A stretch of 64,000 bases of DNA from Pelagomonas calceolata (taxonomy: Eukaryota > Sar > Pelagophyceae > Pelagomonadales > Pelagomonadaceae). Below the pieces are notes generated by a model. It searched no databases. It saw nothing but the letters and a program-made list of their open reading frames with translations, and was not told the origin of the DNA. The DNA lies in the NCBI GenBank assembly GCA_918797485.1, contig CAKKNE010000005.1, positions 434,001-498,000 of the forward strand. The letters run 5' to 3'. Position numbers and translations under genes: made by a program. Shown in pieces: positions 46,028 through 55,277 of this stretch (within the stretch, counting starts at the first letter, position 1; each line of letters starts with the position of its first letter).

Positions 46028-46675
46028 TTAAGTTTTACCCTGTAGCATGAGAGCTCGTCGGATGGGCCCGGGCAGCGACGCCGGGTCGCAGACCATGTCG
46101 ACGAGGTAGTGCTCCTCGGCGTCCGGATTCGGGAGGGACGCGCCCGTCTCCGTCATGTACGTCGGTTCCTCGACCGGCTCCTCGTCGGGAACGTAGGGCG
46201 TCGCCACGGCCCGTTCCATACCCTCAATATACCCGTAGACATGATGCAAATCCGGCGCGTCGTCCGTCGACAGCTGCGACCGAACCATGTCTACGACGTC
46301 GTCGGCCGTCACGTCGACCACAGCCTTCAGGATCTTGGCGTAGCGCTTCGCACAGCCCGCTCTACAGACAGTAAACACGGTCTCGAAGGGCACGCCCCTT
46401 GCAATTTTGCAGGGCTCCTCGGCGACACTCACCGTGAGGCCGTTTAGAGGGTCGTCGTAGCTAGGTGGTAAGTTCCGGACCCACGCTTCATCTCTCAAAA
46501 CGGACTCCGCTAAAGCACACACTCTTCTAATTTCTAGCGCGTGCAATGCTTTCGCTTGACCCTCCATGGTTGGATCTCGGAAGTCGAGGATCGCGGGCCG
46601 CTTTAACGATTGGGGCAGGACGTAGTTCGGGGTTTCTTCTGTTGTTGGTGCTGACTGGCCCCAGTCGTCGGCCAT
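46028..46675 (-). CDS. Uncharacterised acidic protein
   Basis: A 215-residue product with GC bias and acidic composition like the neighbours. Two Cys (FTVCRAGCAKRYAKI) lie in an otherwise helical middle; the N- and C-terminal parts (LPQSLKRPAILDFRDP, EEPVEEPTYMTETGASLP) look unstructured. No targeting signal and no recognised domain. The start at 46675 is the first Met and follows the divergent gap to the aldo/keto reductase gene. Confidence 0.7.
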   Translation of the reverse strand: MADDWGQSAPTTEETPNYVLPQSLKRPAILDFRDPTMEGQAKALHALEIRRVCALAESVLRDEAWVRNLPPSYDDPLNGLTVSVAEEPCKIARGVPFETVFTVCRAGCAKRYAKILKAVVDVTADDVVDMVRSQLSTDDAPDLHHVYGYIEGMERAVATPYVPDEEPVEEPTYMTETGASLPNPDAEEHYLVDMVCDPASLPGPIRRALMLQGKT

Positions 46676-46873
46676 CGTGTCGTGTATTTATTCGCTGCAA
46701 CGCGCACGCTGGGGTGCGCGGCTGCCACTTGTGGGGCTGTCTCAAGTGCGGCCGCTCGTGGCTGCCTGGGATTGCGCCGACGCCTCCGGCGGGACGCGCA
46801 GGGATCCTTTCGTGAGGGCTGGGCAGCCTTTCGCTGTGTTAAGAGTCAAAAAACAGCGCCGGTGGCTGGAAAT

Positions 46874-46895
46874 GCTAGTACCTCTGTTCGCTAGC
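46874..46895. promoter_or_regulatory. CTAG-palindrome promoter motif
   Basis: GCTAGTACCTCTGTTCG followed by CTAGC, in the divergent gap 46675-47028. Confidence 0.45.
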
Positions 46896-47027
46896 TGCCT
46901 GCGAGAGCAACAACAAAACCACCGGCGCACGAACACTGTTCACGTCAGCAGCATATTTGTTGATGATAAATTGAAGCATTTGTGCCCTCAGATTCAACCG
47001 TTTGAGTTACGAGCGGCCAACTGGACC

Positions 47028-48050
47028 ATGCATTGCCTGCGAGCCCTCTTGGTCTGCACCGCAGCAGCAGCAGTGGCACCGGTCTCGCGCCGCAGCCTCC
47101 TGAAAACCACAGGCGCCGCCGCCGTGGCGACGCCTCTGGCCGCGAACGCCGCCGACAAACAACCGCTCCTCGCGGCCGGTACCATCGCCGTGCCGCGCGT
47201 CGGCTTTGGCCTCTACAAAACCGCACCGGAAGAAACCAAGGCGGCCGTCGCGCTGGCGCTTGAGGCCGGCGTCCGGCATTTCGACACCGCGGCCGCATAT
47301 AACAACGAGGCCGAGCTTGGCGCCGCGTTACGAGAGGGCGACACGGGCGAGAACGTCTTCATCACGACAAAGGTGGCCGCGACCGCCGGCGCGTCCGCAC
47401 GGGACGCCGTCGCGGCCGCGGCGGACCGCCTCAAGCGGGCCCCGGACTGCGTCTACATCCACTCGCCGCTGGCGCCGAGGGAGAAGCGCCTGGAAACGTG
47501 GGCGGCACTTAATGAAGCGAGGAGGGAGGGCCTCTGCCGCACACTAGGCGCCGCGAACTGCGGCCTCAGGCACCTCAAGGAGTTTGAGATCGCGGGCCCG
47601 GCGCCGGCGCTTGTGCAGCTCGAATTGTCCCCGTATAATCAACGACCTGCCGAAGTCGCCTGGGCCCGGGGCAACCGCGCCGTCGTGACCTGCGCGGCCT
47701 GGTCGAAGCTCTCGGGCGCCTACAATTGGGGGAGCGACGCGGCTTATAAAACGCTCAATGCTGCTTGCAAGGCCCACGGCGCGACGAAGGCCCAGATTTT
47801 GGTGCGGTGGGCGCTCCAGCGGGGCTTCGTGCCCCTGCCCCGGTCCGGCGTTTCGGACTCGGTGCAACGCCTCGCCATCGCCCAAAACTCGTTGGCGGGC
47901 GTCGAGGGCTGGCAGCTCTCCGCGCAGGAGATGCGGTCCCTAAACCAGCTCGAGGACCGCCTCGCATCGGGAAGACTAGGACGGGCGGACGGCTGGACCG
48001 CGGATCAAGTGGAGGGGCCGGACTGGGACCCGACGACCTACGTCGACTAA
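47028..48050 (+). CDS. Aldo/keto reductase with plastid, twin-arginine leader
   Basis: From the Met at 47028 the product is 340 residues; the upstream in-frame Met at 46677 would add a long unrelated leader. The N-terminus combines a signal peptide (MHCLRALLVCTAAAAVAP) with a second RRSLLKTTGAAAVATPLAANAAD segment, quoted in parts: a twin-arginine pair, hydrophobic core and AxA site, as in Tat-imported thylakoid-lumen proteins. The AKR barrel follows with VGFGLYKTAPE and the catalytic tetrad Asp and Tyr in FDTAAAY, Lys in FITTKV and His in VYIHSPLAP. NADPH-dependent carbonyl reduction is expected. An NADPH enzyme with a lumen-type leader is unexpected. Confidence 0.86.
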   Translation: MHCLRALLVCTAAAAVAPVSRRSLLKTTGAAAVATPLAANAADKQPLLAAGTIAVPRVGFGLYKTAPEETKAAVALALEAGVRHFDTAAAYNNEAELGAALREGDTGENVFITTKVAATAGASARDAVAAAADRLKRAPDCVYIHSPLAPREKRLETWAALNEARREGLCRTLGAANCGLRHLKEFEIAGPAPALVQLELSPYNQRPAEVAWARGNRAVVTCAAWSKLSGAYNWGSDAAYKTLNAACKAHGATKAQILVRWALQRGFVPLPRSGVSDSVQRLAIAQNSLAGVEGWQLSAQEMRSLNQLEDRLASGRLGRADGWTADQVEGPDWDPTTYVD

Positions 48051-48071
48051 GGGCTGTTATGTGTACACTAG

Positions 48072-48288
48072 TCACTGCCCGATTTCCTCGCCCGTCGTGG
48101 GGTTCTGCTCGTAGTACTCCTTGATGTTGTTGCTCTGAACTTTGGCGTGCATCTGGTACCAGCCGAAGTAGGCGACCTGTGCGCACGACGCCGTCGAGCA
48201 GAAGCGCGTCGATGGCGTCATGGAAATAACACTGCTCGCGACGACGACTCCCAGCGACGTCGCGATGCCTGCTTCTTTAATCAGCGAT
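48072..48288 (-). CDS. 3' part of a small single-span membrane protein gene
   Basis: The exon 48176-48072 encodes VAYFGWYQMHAKVQSNNIKE then YYEQNPTTGEEIGQ and a stop. An intron (48242-48177) joins it to SLIKEAGIATSLGVVV, making one membrane span followed by a polar tail, like small mitochondrial inner-membrane subunits. CACGCAG at 48295-48289 (minus sense) may be the acceptor of a further 5' intron; the start was not found. It would be missed by a length cut-off. The stop lies 21 bases from the aldo/keto reductase stop. Confidence 0.5.
48177..48242 (-). mobile_element. Introner-derived intron in the small membrane-protein gene
   Basis: 66 bp, minus sense GTCGCGAG...GCGCACAG, with inner CATGACGCCATCGACGCG. 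Flanks GTCGCGAG / GTCGCCTA share the first five bases. Removal gives a continuous hydrophobic span. Confidence 0.6.
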
Positions 48289-48748
48289 CTGCGTGGCAGG
48301 GGATCTCGAGTTGGCGACGGCGCGAGCCGCGCGACGCGCGTCTCGCGGGGTCAAACTCTAACTGAAAGAGCTCCGAATTTCGGTCACTTATAATGAATGC
48401 GTAGCGCGTAATGGGTCGATACACTGTGAGTTCACCTCAACACCCAGGCTCCACCAGCCATGCTTTGTGTGACAATGTGTGTGGCTGAGAGATGTGACTG
48501 TATTGAAGGTTCTTCAAGCCCCGGAATGTCGCTCGGGGTCCCCAAGGACGCGATTAGGTCGCCGGTGGTCCTGAACCACGCGCGCGCGGTCCACGTGTGC
48601 CGCTAACAACGAATGGCTAATCGATCATCCGAAGTGCAAAACCCGTGCGGAGACACGTGTGTGAGAAGGGGTTGCCGTGCAGCAAGATCCGTGTGAGCCG
48701 CACGCCGTCGCCGCGACAAGAAGACAACTAGGGAAAGGACTCTTTACT
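48289..48748. other. Intergenic stretch
   Basis: No further gene is supported. An introner-like core, CACGCCGTCGCCGCGAC, lies at 48701-48717, 32 bases beyond the TIC110 stop. Confidence 0.4.
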
Positions 48749-51700
48749 TCAGGAGGAGAAGACGAGCTCCCGCAGCGCCTCGGCCTTCGCCTCGATCTCC
48801 GGCCCCTTCGAGTCGCAGTACGCGGCGTACATGTCCACGAGGTCCTGCTTCTTGTTGCCGAATGCTTTTTCCAACTTGCCCTCTTCTAAGTCGGTGAAGT
48901 CGATGTACAGTAATAATCGGTCCATGTCCTCGCACGCTCGCACCGGCTTCTTCATGATCGCGGAAGCCTTGGCGTTCTCCACACAATCTAGTACTACGCT
49001 TTCAGCGAGGTCAGCCAACGCCTTCGAGGCGTCCTCGCCAGACAACCCGTAGCCGTCCGCGACGTCTCCAACAGAGTCGGCGTCGCCCTCGTCGATGGCC
49101 TTCGTGGCCTCGGCCGCAAAGAGTGCCTTCACCGTTTTATCAGGCAGTCCGAGATCCGCAGCTAGGTCGATGCCCATCGCCACCGCCGCGTCGCGCGTCG
49201 ACGCGGCTCGTTCGGCCCCTTCCGGGCCATCGTAAGGTGGCAAACCTAGTCGAGCCAGCAATGCTTTCTTTTTGGCACCGAAAGACACATCCCCTAGGTC
49301 CGTACCCAATCGTTCCCCGAGATCGGCGACGAAGGCCTGGTCCTGCGCGTCGAGCGTCAGCTTTTGTTGCAAAGCGGCCGCGCAGTACTTCGTAGCAATC
49401 GCCTTGCCCACTTCTGCCCGCGCGGACGCGACGTCCTTGTCCTCCAGCGCCAGGACCTCCGGTAGTCTTGCCATCGTCGCCTCGTACCTCTCTTTTTTAG
49501 CGTCGGTCACACCAGCATCAGTCAGCTGTAGATCGGCCAAAACACACTGCTTGAAGATGTCCTTCTTGAGATTCCCGGGCACCAGGTCGCCGGCGTTGAT
49601 GTCCACGGCGTTGCCGTCGATGAAATCTAGAACCCCGGCGAAGTTGGACAGGACCGCTTCAGGGGACCCGCCGGGACCGGCCGCGGCGCCCTCGGCCGCG
49701 ATGCCGAAGGTGCCGCCGCCACTCGCATCTCGGTTGAGGTCCTCGCCCTGATCTGAGGACGTCGATTCGCCGCGCTTCTTCGCTAACTCAGCAGGCGTCA
49801 TCGTCGCCTCCTCGAAGGCAGAGATCGTGTCGTCCACGAGCGGCTTCAGGCGCTGCTTGGCGGCCTCCGTGAAGGCTCTCGTACAATCGTCGTCTTTCAG
49901 GTTCAACCTAGACTGCAACTTCGCCAGACCCTCCTTGTACTCCTCATTAACGATGCCGCCGCCACTGGCGCCCATCGCCTCCAGGGCGCTTTTCCTGTAG
50001 AGCGGGAGGTACTGGTCGAGTTGGGCAGGATAGACGTCGTCATCTGTTAATTCGAGCGATGCTTGTAAGCGAGCGAGCTCCTCCGTCCGCTCGGGCGAGG
50101 GGATCGCTTCGCTCATTCGTAACTTATCAGTGTAGGCTCTCACATACTTGTCCTTCACTAAATTCTCGGGGCAGTCCACGGAAGAGATCCAGTCCTTCAG
50201 ATCCGACAGGTCGTTGCTTCTGAGCGCTTCGGCGAGCTTCAGGTCGAGTTTCGGTGCCAACACGCCTTCGCGCACCATCTTCGTGTCGGCGTCCGTCAAC
50301 GAGAGAGTGGCAGCTAAGTTGGATAATTCCTCTTGGGCATCACTATCCTCGCACTTCTCCACGTACACAAGCTTGTAGAGCGACAGCGGTAGGGACTTGC
50401 CGCCACCGGCCAGAGTTTCGGCGAAGGCCTCGGCGCCTCCTGACGATTCGAGGAACTTGGCGTTCGCTACTACTATATCCACACCTCGTCGCACGTCCAT
50501 CAATCTTTCGAGAGAAGCCAACGCACCAGGAGTGTTCTGGAGCTTGAGCGCGGACGACGCCGCGGTGTAAGGAGCTTGTAAAACGCCCTTGACGGCGTCC
50601 TTGAAGACGCCTTCCGCGGTGGCGTCCTCCAATCGTAACTTCTTCCTCAATGTCTCCAATTCATCGCCTGTGTGGCACGGACGCCGTCACGAGACCCGTA
50701 GACTCTCGTGTGCTCATGAAGACGCCATCGACGCGACGCGCTATCGCGAGGACGCCATCGCCGCGACCGCGTCACGTTGAAGTTCCAGTGAAGACGCCGC
50801 GTCGGCACCGAGCGCCTTTTGCGCAGCTTCGTCAGCAGCAATGGCGTTGTCGACCGCCTTGCGCGTCGCGTCCACGTAGATGGGCACGGTCTTCGCCGCG
50901 ATGGCTTGCGACGCGTCCTCGTTGGAGATGCCCAGGACCGATGCTAGCTGATCGAGCCGCTCGGCATCGGAATCAGTCAATTCGCCATCCTTCAACAGCA
51001 AGTCGATCTCCTCGTTCAAACACTGGGAGTGCATCTTCGCCGCGTCCTCGTCGTCGACGCCTAGTTTGGAGCGGGCTCTTTCGAGCATGGCCGCATCTAC
51101 AGACCCGAGCTTCTCGAGGGTGCCAGCTAACGCTCTCTCATAAAAAGGAGCGGCCACCGACGAACATCTAGAGTCTAGCGTCGATCTTTTGAGGTCGAAG
51201 ACGGCTCTGACCCTTCCAACTTCATACCCGTACTCCTCGCTGTCCTTGCCGTCGGACGTCGCGAACGCGCGATCAGATAAAAACAATAACTTGGAGATGG
51301 TCCTATATTCTGCCGAGGACTCGTCGGCTAACACCTCGTCAGAGGTCCACTGCAATTCTCTGTAGACCTCGACGGCCACGTCGTAGTGGGCATTGCCCAC
51401 CGACTCTGCCGAGAGATTAAGAATGTTCCTGAGAGACGTCAGGTCGTTCATCTCCGCCGTCTTGACGTCGGGCATGCGCATGACTTCCACCAGGTACTTG
51501 GCGTAGATCTGCTGGAGTAGCGCGGTCGCGTACTGCTCCGGGAGAGAAAATTCTTCAACAATAGATTGGACCTGGCCCGAGGACACGGTCGTCCAGTCGC
51601 CCTTCTGCGCCGCATCCCTCAGTAACGACGCGACGCGCGCCTGCATGGCCTTGTAGCGGCCCTCGACCAAGGCCGGGGCTATGCCGACGCGCGTGAGGCC

Positions 51701-52006
51701 GCCACCCAATAAAGCCGCGGCGCCGCCGACGACGACGCCGCCCGGCGCTAAAGCACCGGCTAATAACGCGGCACCAGCAACAGCGGTCTTCGACGTGAGC
51801 TCGCCCACTTTGGGGCCGCTGTTTGCGAAAAACGAGGCGGCGGCGCCGGCGTCGCTGGCGACCTTCGCGAAGGCGTCGCTCGGCGCCGGCGCTCCCACCA
51901 ACATGGTTGTAGAAGCGCGGGCGGCGCTCCGTCGTCGCAGCGGCGCCGCGCGCGGCACGAGCGACCCGGCGAGAGGCAGCGCCAGCACGGCGGCCAGCGT
52001 CCTCAT
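48749..52006 (-). CDS. TIC110: Plastid inner-envelope translocon protein TIC110; two exons
   Basis: The exons are 52006-50809 and 50667-48749, about 1039 residues. TIC110 is a scaffold/channel component of the inner-envelope protein import machinery and is largely helical with HEAT-like repeats on the stromal side. The leader (MRTLAAVLALPLAGSLVPRA, then Arg-rich) fits bipartite plastid import. A Gly/Ala-rich hydrophobic stretch (TAVAGAALLAGALAPGGVVV and GGAAALLGGG) matches the TIC110 membrane helices. Repeated blocks such as FSLPEQYATALLQQIYAKYL, a shared YAKYL/YVRAYTDKL theme and GLSGEDASKALADL follow. The intron interrupts a helix (KALG|DELETLRKKL); its exact donor is inferred. Confidence 0.85.
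50668..50808 (-). mobile_element. Introner-derived intron of TIC110
   Basis: 141 bp, ending CCACACAG in gene sense. It carries two core copies (GTCGCGGCGATGGCGTC and GTCGCGTCGATGGCGTC). The donor chosen is GTGCCGAC; an alternative GC/GT donor about 10 bases later changes only a few residues. Confidence 0.7.
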
Positions 52007-52259
52007 GGTTGCCTTACTGCTTACGGCGTCGTTGCGATGGCTTCAAACGTGCGGTAGCAAGCGTGCCAGCGGCTGGCACGCACGCCTGCGGTCCCAGTAT
52101 CGCCGCGTAAGCACTGCTACCTGGGCCGTCTGCCTGCAAGGCTGCGATATACTAGCCTTCGCCGACGATCAGCACCTGTCGATAGGCGTCTCCTTGGAGG
52201 TCTCGAGGCGTAGCTGGGTGCGCTGGAGTGTGAAGTGGGCCCGCTCTGCCAAGTTGCCA

Positions 52260-52350
52260 TCCGCGCGGGTGCCTCCCCCAGCATCTTCCCCCAGCCCTGC
52301 CGAGGGCTGGGGGCAGGGGCTCCGCCCACGAGTCCCAGCACCGCAACACG
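52260..52350. repeat. Hairpin and dispersed-repeat copy downstream of the 52390 gene
   Basis: An 11-bp stem CCCCCAGCCCT / AGGGCTGGGGG with a 4-base loop is followed by GGGGCTCCGCCCACGAGTCC and AGCACCG. The latter is shared, inverted, with 26303-26338. An introner-like core lies at 52347-52360. Confidence 0.6.
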
Positions 52351-52389
52351 CCATCGCCACAAGACTACGAGAAGAATACCTTATGCAAA

Positions 52390-53331
52390 TCAGCAGTACT
52401 CCGGGTACACGCCCGTCACGACCCCCCGACAATGATCGATCTTCAGCTCCGCCGCGAGCGCGTCCGCCTGCGCCTTGTCCTCCTTCATGCACTGGATGAA
52501 CTCCGGCGTGATCTCGCCGTTGCGCATACTGCGCATCATGTCCGTCTCGTACACCACTTTATCTTCTCCCAGTGAATAGTGTACTTTTCTGAGATCATCC
52601 ATCACTTCTTTGGATAGAATCCTCTGAGCCGCAGCGACGTTGAGAGGGGGATGCCCCTCGTGCATCGCACTGACGTACGTCGGCTCGTCGTAGCCGATCT
52701 GGAAGCTTGATACTTGGAGTTTCGACTTGAGCAACTTTGCGTGCGCGCGCGCGTCGCCCTGACCCAGACCCTTAGCCGTGTCCATCCCAACGACGCTCAT
52801 GCAGTCCTGCATCGTCGTGTGGTAGTCCGGCTCGTGCGACCCGAAATATACTGAAGACGCTTTCGAGGCCGTTCTCCCTCCAATTTTCGACGTGTACTTG
52901 TGCATCTCGCCGGTCGGGTCCGCCATCGTACTCGTCTGCGTGAAGTTCGTCGTGGGCTCGACGCCCGTGACCACGCCGATGCAGTGGTCGATCTTCAGTT
53001 CCGCCGCCAACGAGTCGGCCTGCGCTTTGTCCTCGATCATGCACTGGATGAACTCCGGCGTGATCTCGCCATTCGACATGCTCCGCATCATGTCCGTCTC
53101 CCACAGGGGTTCGTCCGTACCCAATACGACGCTTGCTTTCGTGTTGGCTATTTTGCGCTCCTTGAGCTTCGCGGCCATGGTCGCTCTATCTTCCACATTG
53201 CCGGCGTAGATTTGGTCCGTGCAGCGTTTGAGTTCCGTCGCGATGGCCGTCTCAAATCTAATATGGCAGCCGGGCTGGCCGGGCATGGTCTCTCGTCGCC
53301 TTCTCCGGTTGCCGATGTAGTCGTCGGCCAT
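52390..53331 (-). CDS. Internally repetitive protein, possibly flagellar or cytoskeletal
   Basis: The product is 313 residues. A block of about 48 residues (ETDMMRSMSNGEITPEFIQC to GVVTGV) occurs twice, at about 78-126 and at the C-terminus, with few changes. A shorter motif of the form S-x-x-x-G-x-(D/E)-x-x-x-Y/W-x-(T/S)-x-M occurs at least four times (SVVLGTDEPLWETDM, SVYFGSHEPDYHTTM, SFQIGYDEPTYVSAM, HYSLGEDKVVYETDM). Such spaced Gly-Asp-Tyr motifs recall axonemal or microtubule-associated proteins, but I cannot name the family. No targeting signal. The preferred start is the first Met, MADDYIGNRRRR. Confidence 0.75.
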   Translation of the reverse strand: MADDYIGNRRRRRETMPGQPGCHIRFETAIATELKRCTDQIYAGNVEDRATMAAKLKERKIANTKASVVLGTDEPLWETDMMRSMSNGEITPEFIQCMIEDKAQADSLAAELKIDHCIGVVTGVEPTTNFTQTSTMADPTGEMHKYTSKIGGRTASKASSVYFGSHEPDYHTTMQDCMSVVGMDTAKGLGQGDARAHAKLLKSKLQVSSFQIGYDEPTYVSAMHEGHPPLNVAAAQRILSKEVMDDLRKVHYSLGEDKVVYETDMMRSMRNGEITPEFIQCMKEDKAQADALAAELKIDHCRGVVTGVYPEYC

Positions 53332-53688
53332 GGTTGTTGTGATGCGGCGGCGGCGTCGGCGGGCGTCGGGGGGGGGAGAGGCTTGGCGCTGTCAAGGGGC
53401 TGCCCGGCGGAGCCAAAAAACGGCGTTGGGCAGCTGCTGCTTGGGGCGGCTAGGCTCTCGACGTCGTCTGTTTGCGTCCAGGGCAGTTCCCTGCGTATTG
53501 GCGGGGTCTTTTGCGCCTCTCCTCTCAATCAGCGCTAGGTCGAGGCGGGAGCGAGCCACTAGGACGAGGGACCGCTCCCGCCCTACGACGGCATCTCTCC
53601 CGACGCCTCCGGTACGGGTGGGACGGCGTGGGGGACGTCGGCCTAGCGGACCTGGGCAGCCCTTGCTCAGTCTGTCGATGGGCAGAGC
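53332..53688. other. Intergenic stretch
   Basis: I see no gene or clear repeat; the sequence is Gly/Arg-codon-like GC-rich DNA with short frames only. Confidence 0.35.
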
Positions 53689-54072
53689 ATGGTAGACCGT
53701 CGCGGAGTGGAACGCTTTTTCGCGCGAGTTTGGAGTGACGTAAAAAGGGATTTTGGCTTCGCGCAACGGCAGCCCGATTTCTTGGATGCGCTGGACGCGC
53801 GGCTGCGGTTGCAAGGTTACCACCCTGGCATCAGATGCGTCGTGGTAGGGCTGGGCTTCGCTGCGTCATACGCCATCTTCTGCATTTTCTTTTGCACAAG
53901 AGAGATCCAGAATTTGGTTTACTTATTGTGGCTTGGAGGGCTGCTACACCAAGTCGTGAACCGCCCGCGAGGCGTCCCTGTGCAGTGGACCAGACTCCTC
54001 GTCGCCGCCGCGATTCCCGCCATTAATCTTTTTGGACAGTGGCACGAGCGGATACGAAATGGAGGCGGTTGA
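53689..54072 (+). CDS. Small membrane protein, unknown
   Basis: The product is 127 residues. After a charged N-terminus (RRGVERFFARVWSDVKRD) come two or three hydrophobic spans: CVVVGLGFAASYAIFCIFF, LVYLLWLGGLLHQVV and LLVAAAIPAINLF. The C-terminus is polar. No family was recognised. Its stop lies 23 bases before the ATG of the next same-strand gene, so the two could share a transcript or the second could have a very short leader. Confidence 0.55.
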   Translation: MVDRRGVERFFARVWSDVKRDFGFAQRQPDFLDALDARLRLQGYHPGIRCVVVGLGFAASYAIFCIFFCTREIQNLVYLLWLGGLLHQVVNRPRGVPVQWTRLLVAAAIPAINLFGQWHERIRNGGG

Positions 54073-54095
54073 ACCTGCCACCTGATTTCAACGCA

Positions 54096-55277
54096 ATGCG
54101 CTCAAGTGTCGCGATGAGCGCCGTCGTCGCGCTCGCGGCCGCCAAAAGCCTTAGCGTGGGCGTCTGCTGGACGCGGAACGAAGTACCGCAGTATAAGGAG
54201 CAGGCCTGCCGCCACGGCCACGTCCCCGACGCCCTGGCGCCCTGGGCGCCCCTGCGGGCCTCGGCGATCACTCTGAAAACCTTCCACCCTGCGGTCAAGA
54301 CATGCCTGTTCACGGACGCGCCAGCGACCGCGGTGCGCGACGCCATGGCGGACTTGCACAGATGCGGCTTCCGCAAGGATCCCGGCTCACTGGATCTCTT
54401 CGACGAGATCATCGCGCAGGAGCCCTTCGAGGCCCTCCACGCGCTCACAAACTTTGAGAAGCAGGTGCGGGGCCACGCCGTGATCCGCTTCGACGACGTC
54501 TGGGTCAAGTTCCGCTCACGATTAATGCGGATGCGCAACCTGGCGCGCGTGCCCTTCGACGTCACGCTGGCTGTCGACGACGACACCGTGTTCTGCCCGA
54601 CCGACGATCTCGAAGATAAGCTAAGGGCGCTGGCGACGCGTACCGTGCGCTTCGTGCCGGAGTCCATGGCCAAGGGCAAGAGCTACGAAGGCGCCCTCGA
54701 GGAAGCGGGTCGGCTCCGGGCCGCGCGGAATTCCGGCAACGTAACGTGGGAGGCCGGCGCCGGCGCGTGCCCGTCGCTGGCGACGCACGGGCACGTGCAG
54801 GGGCTGCAGGGCGGCGCCGCTTTACTAAAGCGCGGGCCGGGGCTCGACGCGTTCGTGGACGCCTGGTTCGGCGCCTATGTGTACTACTACGACAAGGAAC
54901 TCAAGTCGCCCGCCTGGGGCCATGATACTCAACTAGGGGCCGACCAGCCCCCGCTCCGCGAAGTCGCGAAGGAGCGCTGCCGCGGCTCGAACGCGACGTG
55001 GACCATCGGCGCGCTGCCGGCGAATTACAACGTGCGCTTCCTACATCCGCCGACCGACGGAGACCTGGTGCTGAAGCGCGGCTCCGCGAACGTGTCGGAT
55101 TCGTTGTATGGCGCCCTCGACGGGCCCGCGGTCGTGCTCCACAGCCACTTCTACTTGCATTGGATGAGTAAATCGACGCGGGGACTCGTCGCCCAGACCC
55201 GCCAGGCCTGCGGCGTTTTGAACCAAAACAGTCGCCTGCGTATCTTCGCAAATGGGCGCGTCGAAGTCCTAAGTTAA
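54096..55277 (+). CDS. GT-A type glycosyltransferase-like protein, secretory
   Basis: From the Met at 54096 the product is 393 residues. The signal peptide (MRSSVAMSAVVALAAAKS) leads to GVCWTRNE and a nucleotide-diphospho-sugar transferase-like fold. The key motif VDDDTVFC (about residue 160) is a DxD-type metal and sugar-nucleotide site. Further on are GLQGGAALLKRGPGL, HDTQLGADQPPLREVAKERC, LPANYNVRFLHP and VVLHSHF with a His. These blocks are shared in order with the convergent gene at 55274-56626, so the two are paralogs. Golgi glycosylation is expected; donor and acceptor are unknown. The stop codons of the two genes overlap in a single TTAA. Confidence 0.8.
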   Translation: MRSSVAMSAVVALAAAKSLSVGVCWTRNEVPQYKEQACRHGHVPDALAPWAPLRASAITLKTFHPAVKTCLFTDAPATAVRDAMADLHRCGFRKDPGSLDLFDEIIAQEPFEALHALTNFEKQVRGHAVIRFDDVWVKFRSRLMRMRNLARVPFDVTLAVDDDTVFCPTDDLEDKLRALATRTVRFVPESMAKGKSYEGALEEAGRLRAARNSGNVTWEAGAGACPSLATHGHVQGLQGGAALLKRGPGLDAFVDAWFGAYVYYYDKELKSPAWGHDTQLGADQPPLREVAKERCRGSNATWTIGALPANYNVRFLHPPTDGDLVLKRGSANVSDSLYGALDGPAVVLHSHFYLHWMSKSTRGLVAQTRQACGVLNQNSRLRIFANGRVEVLS

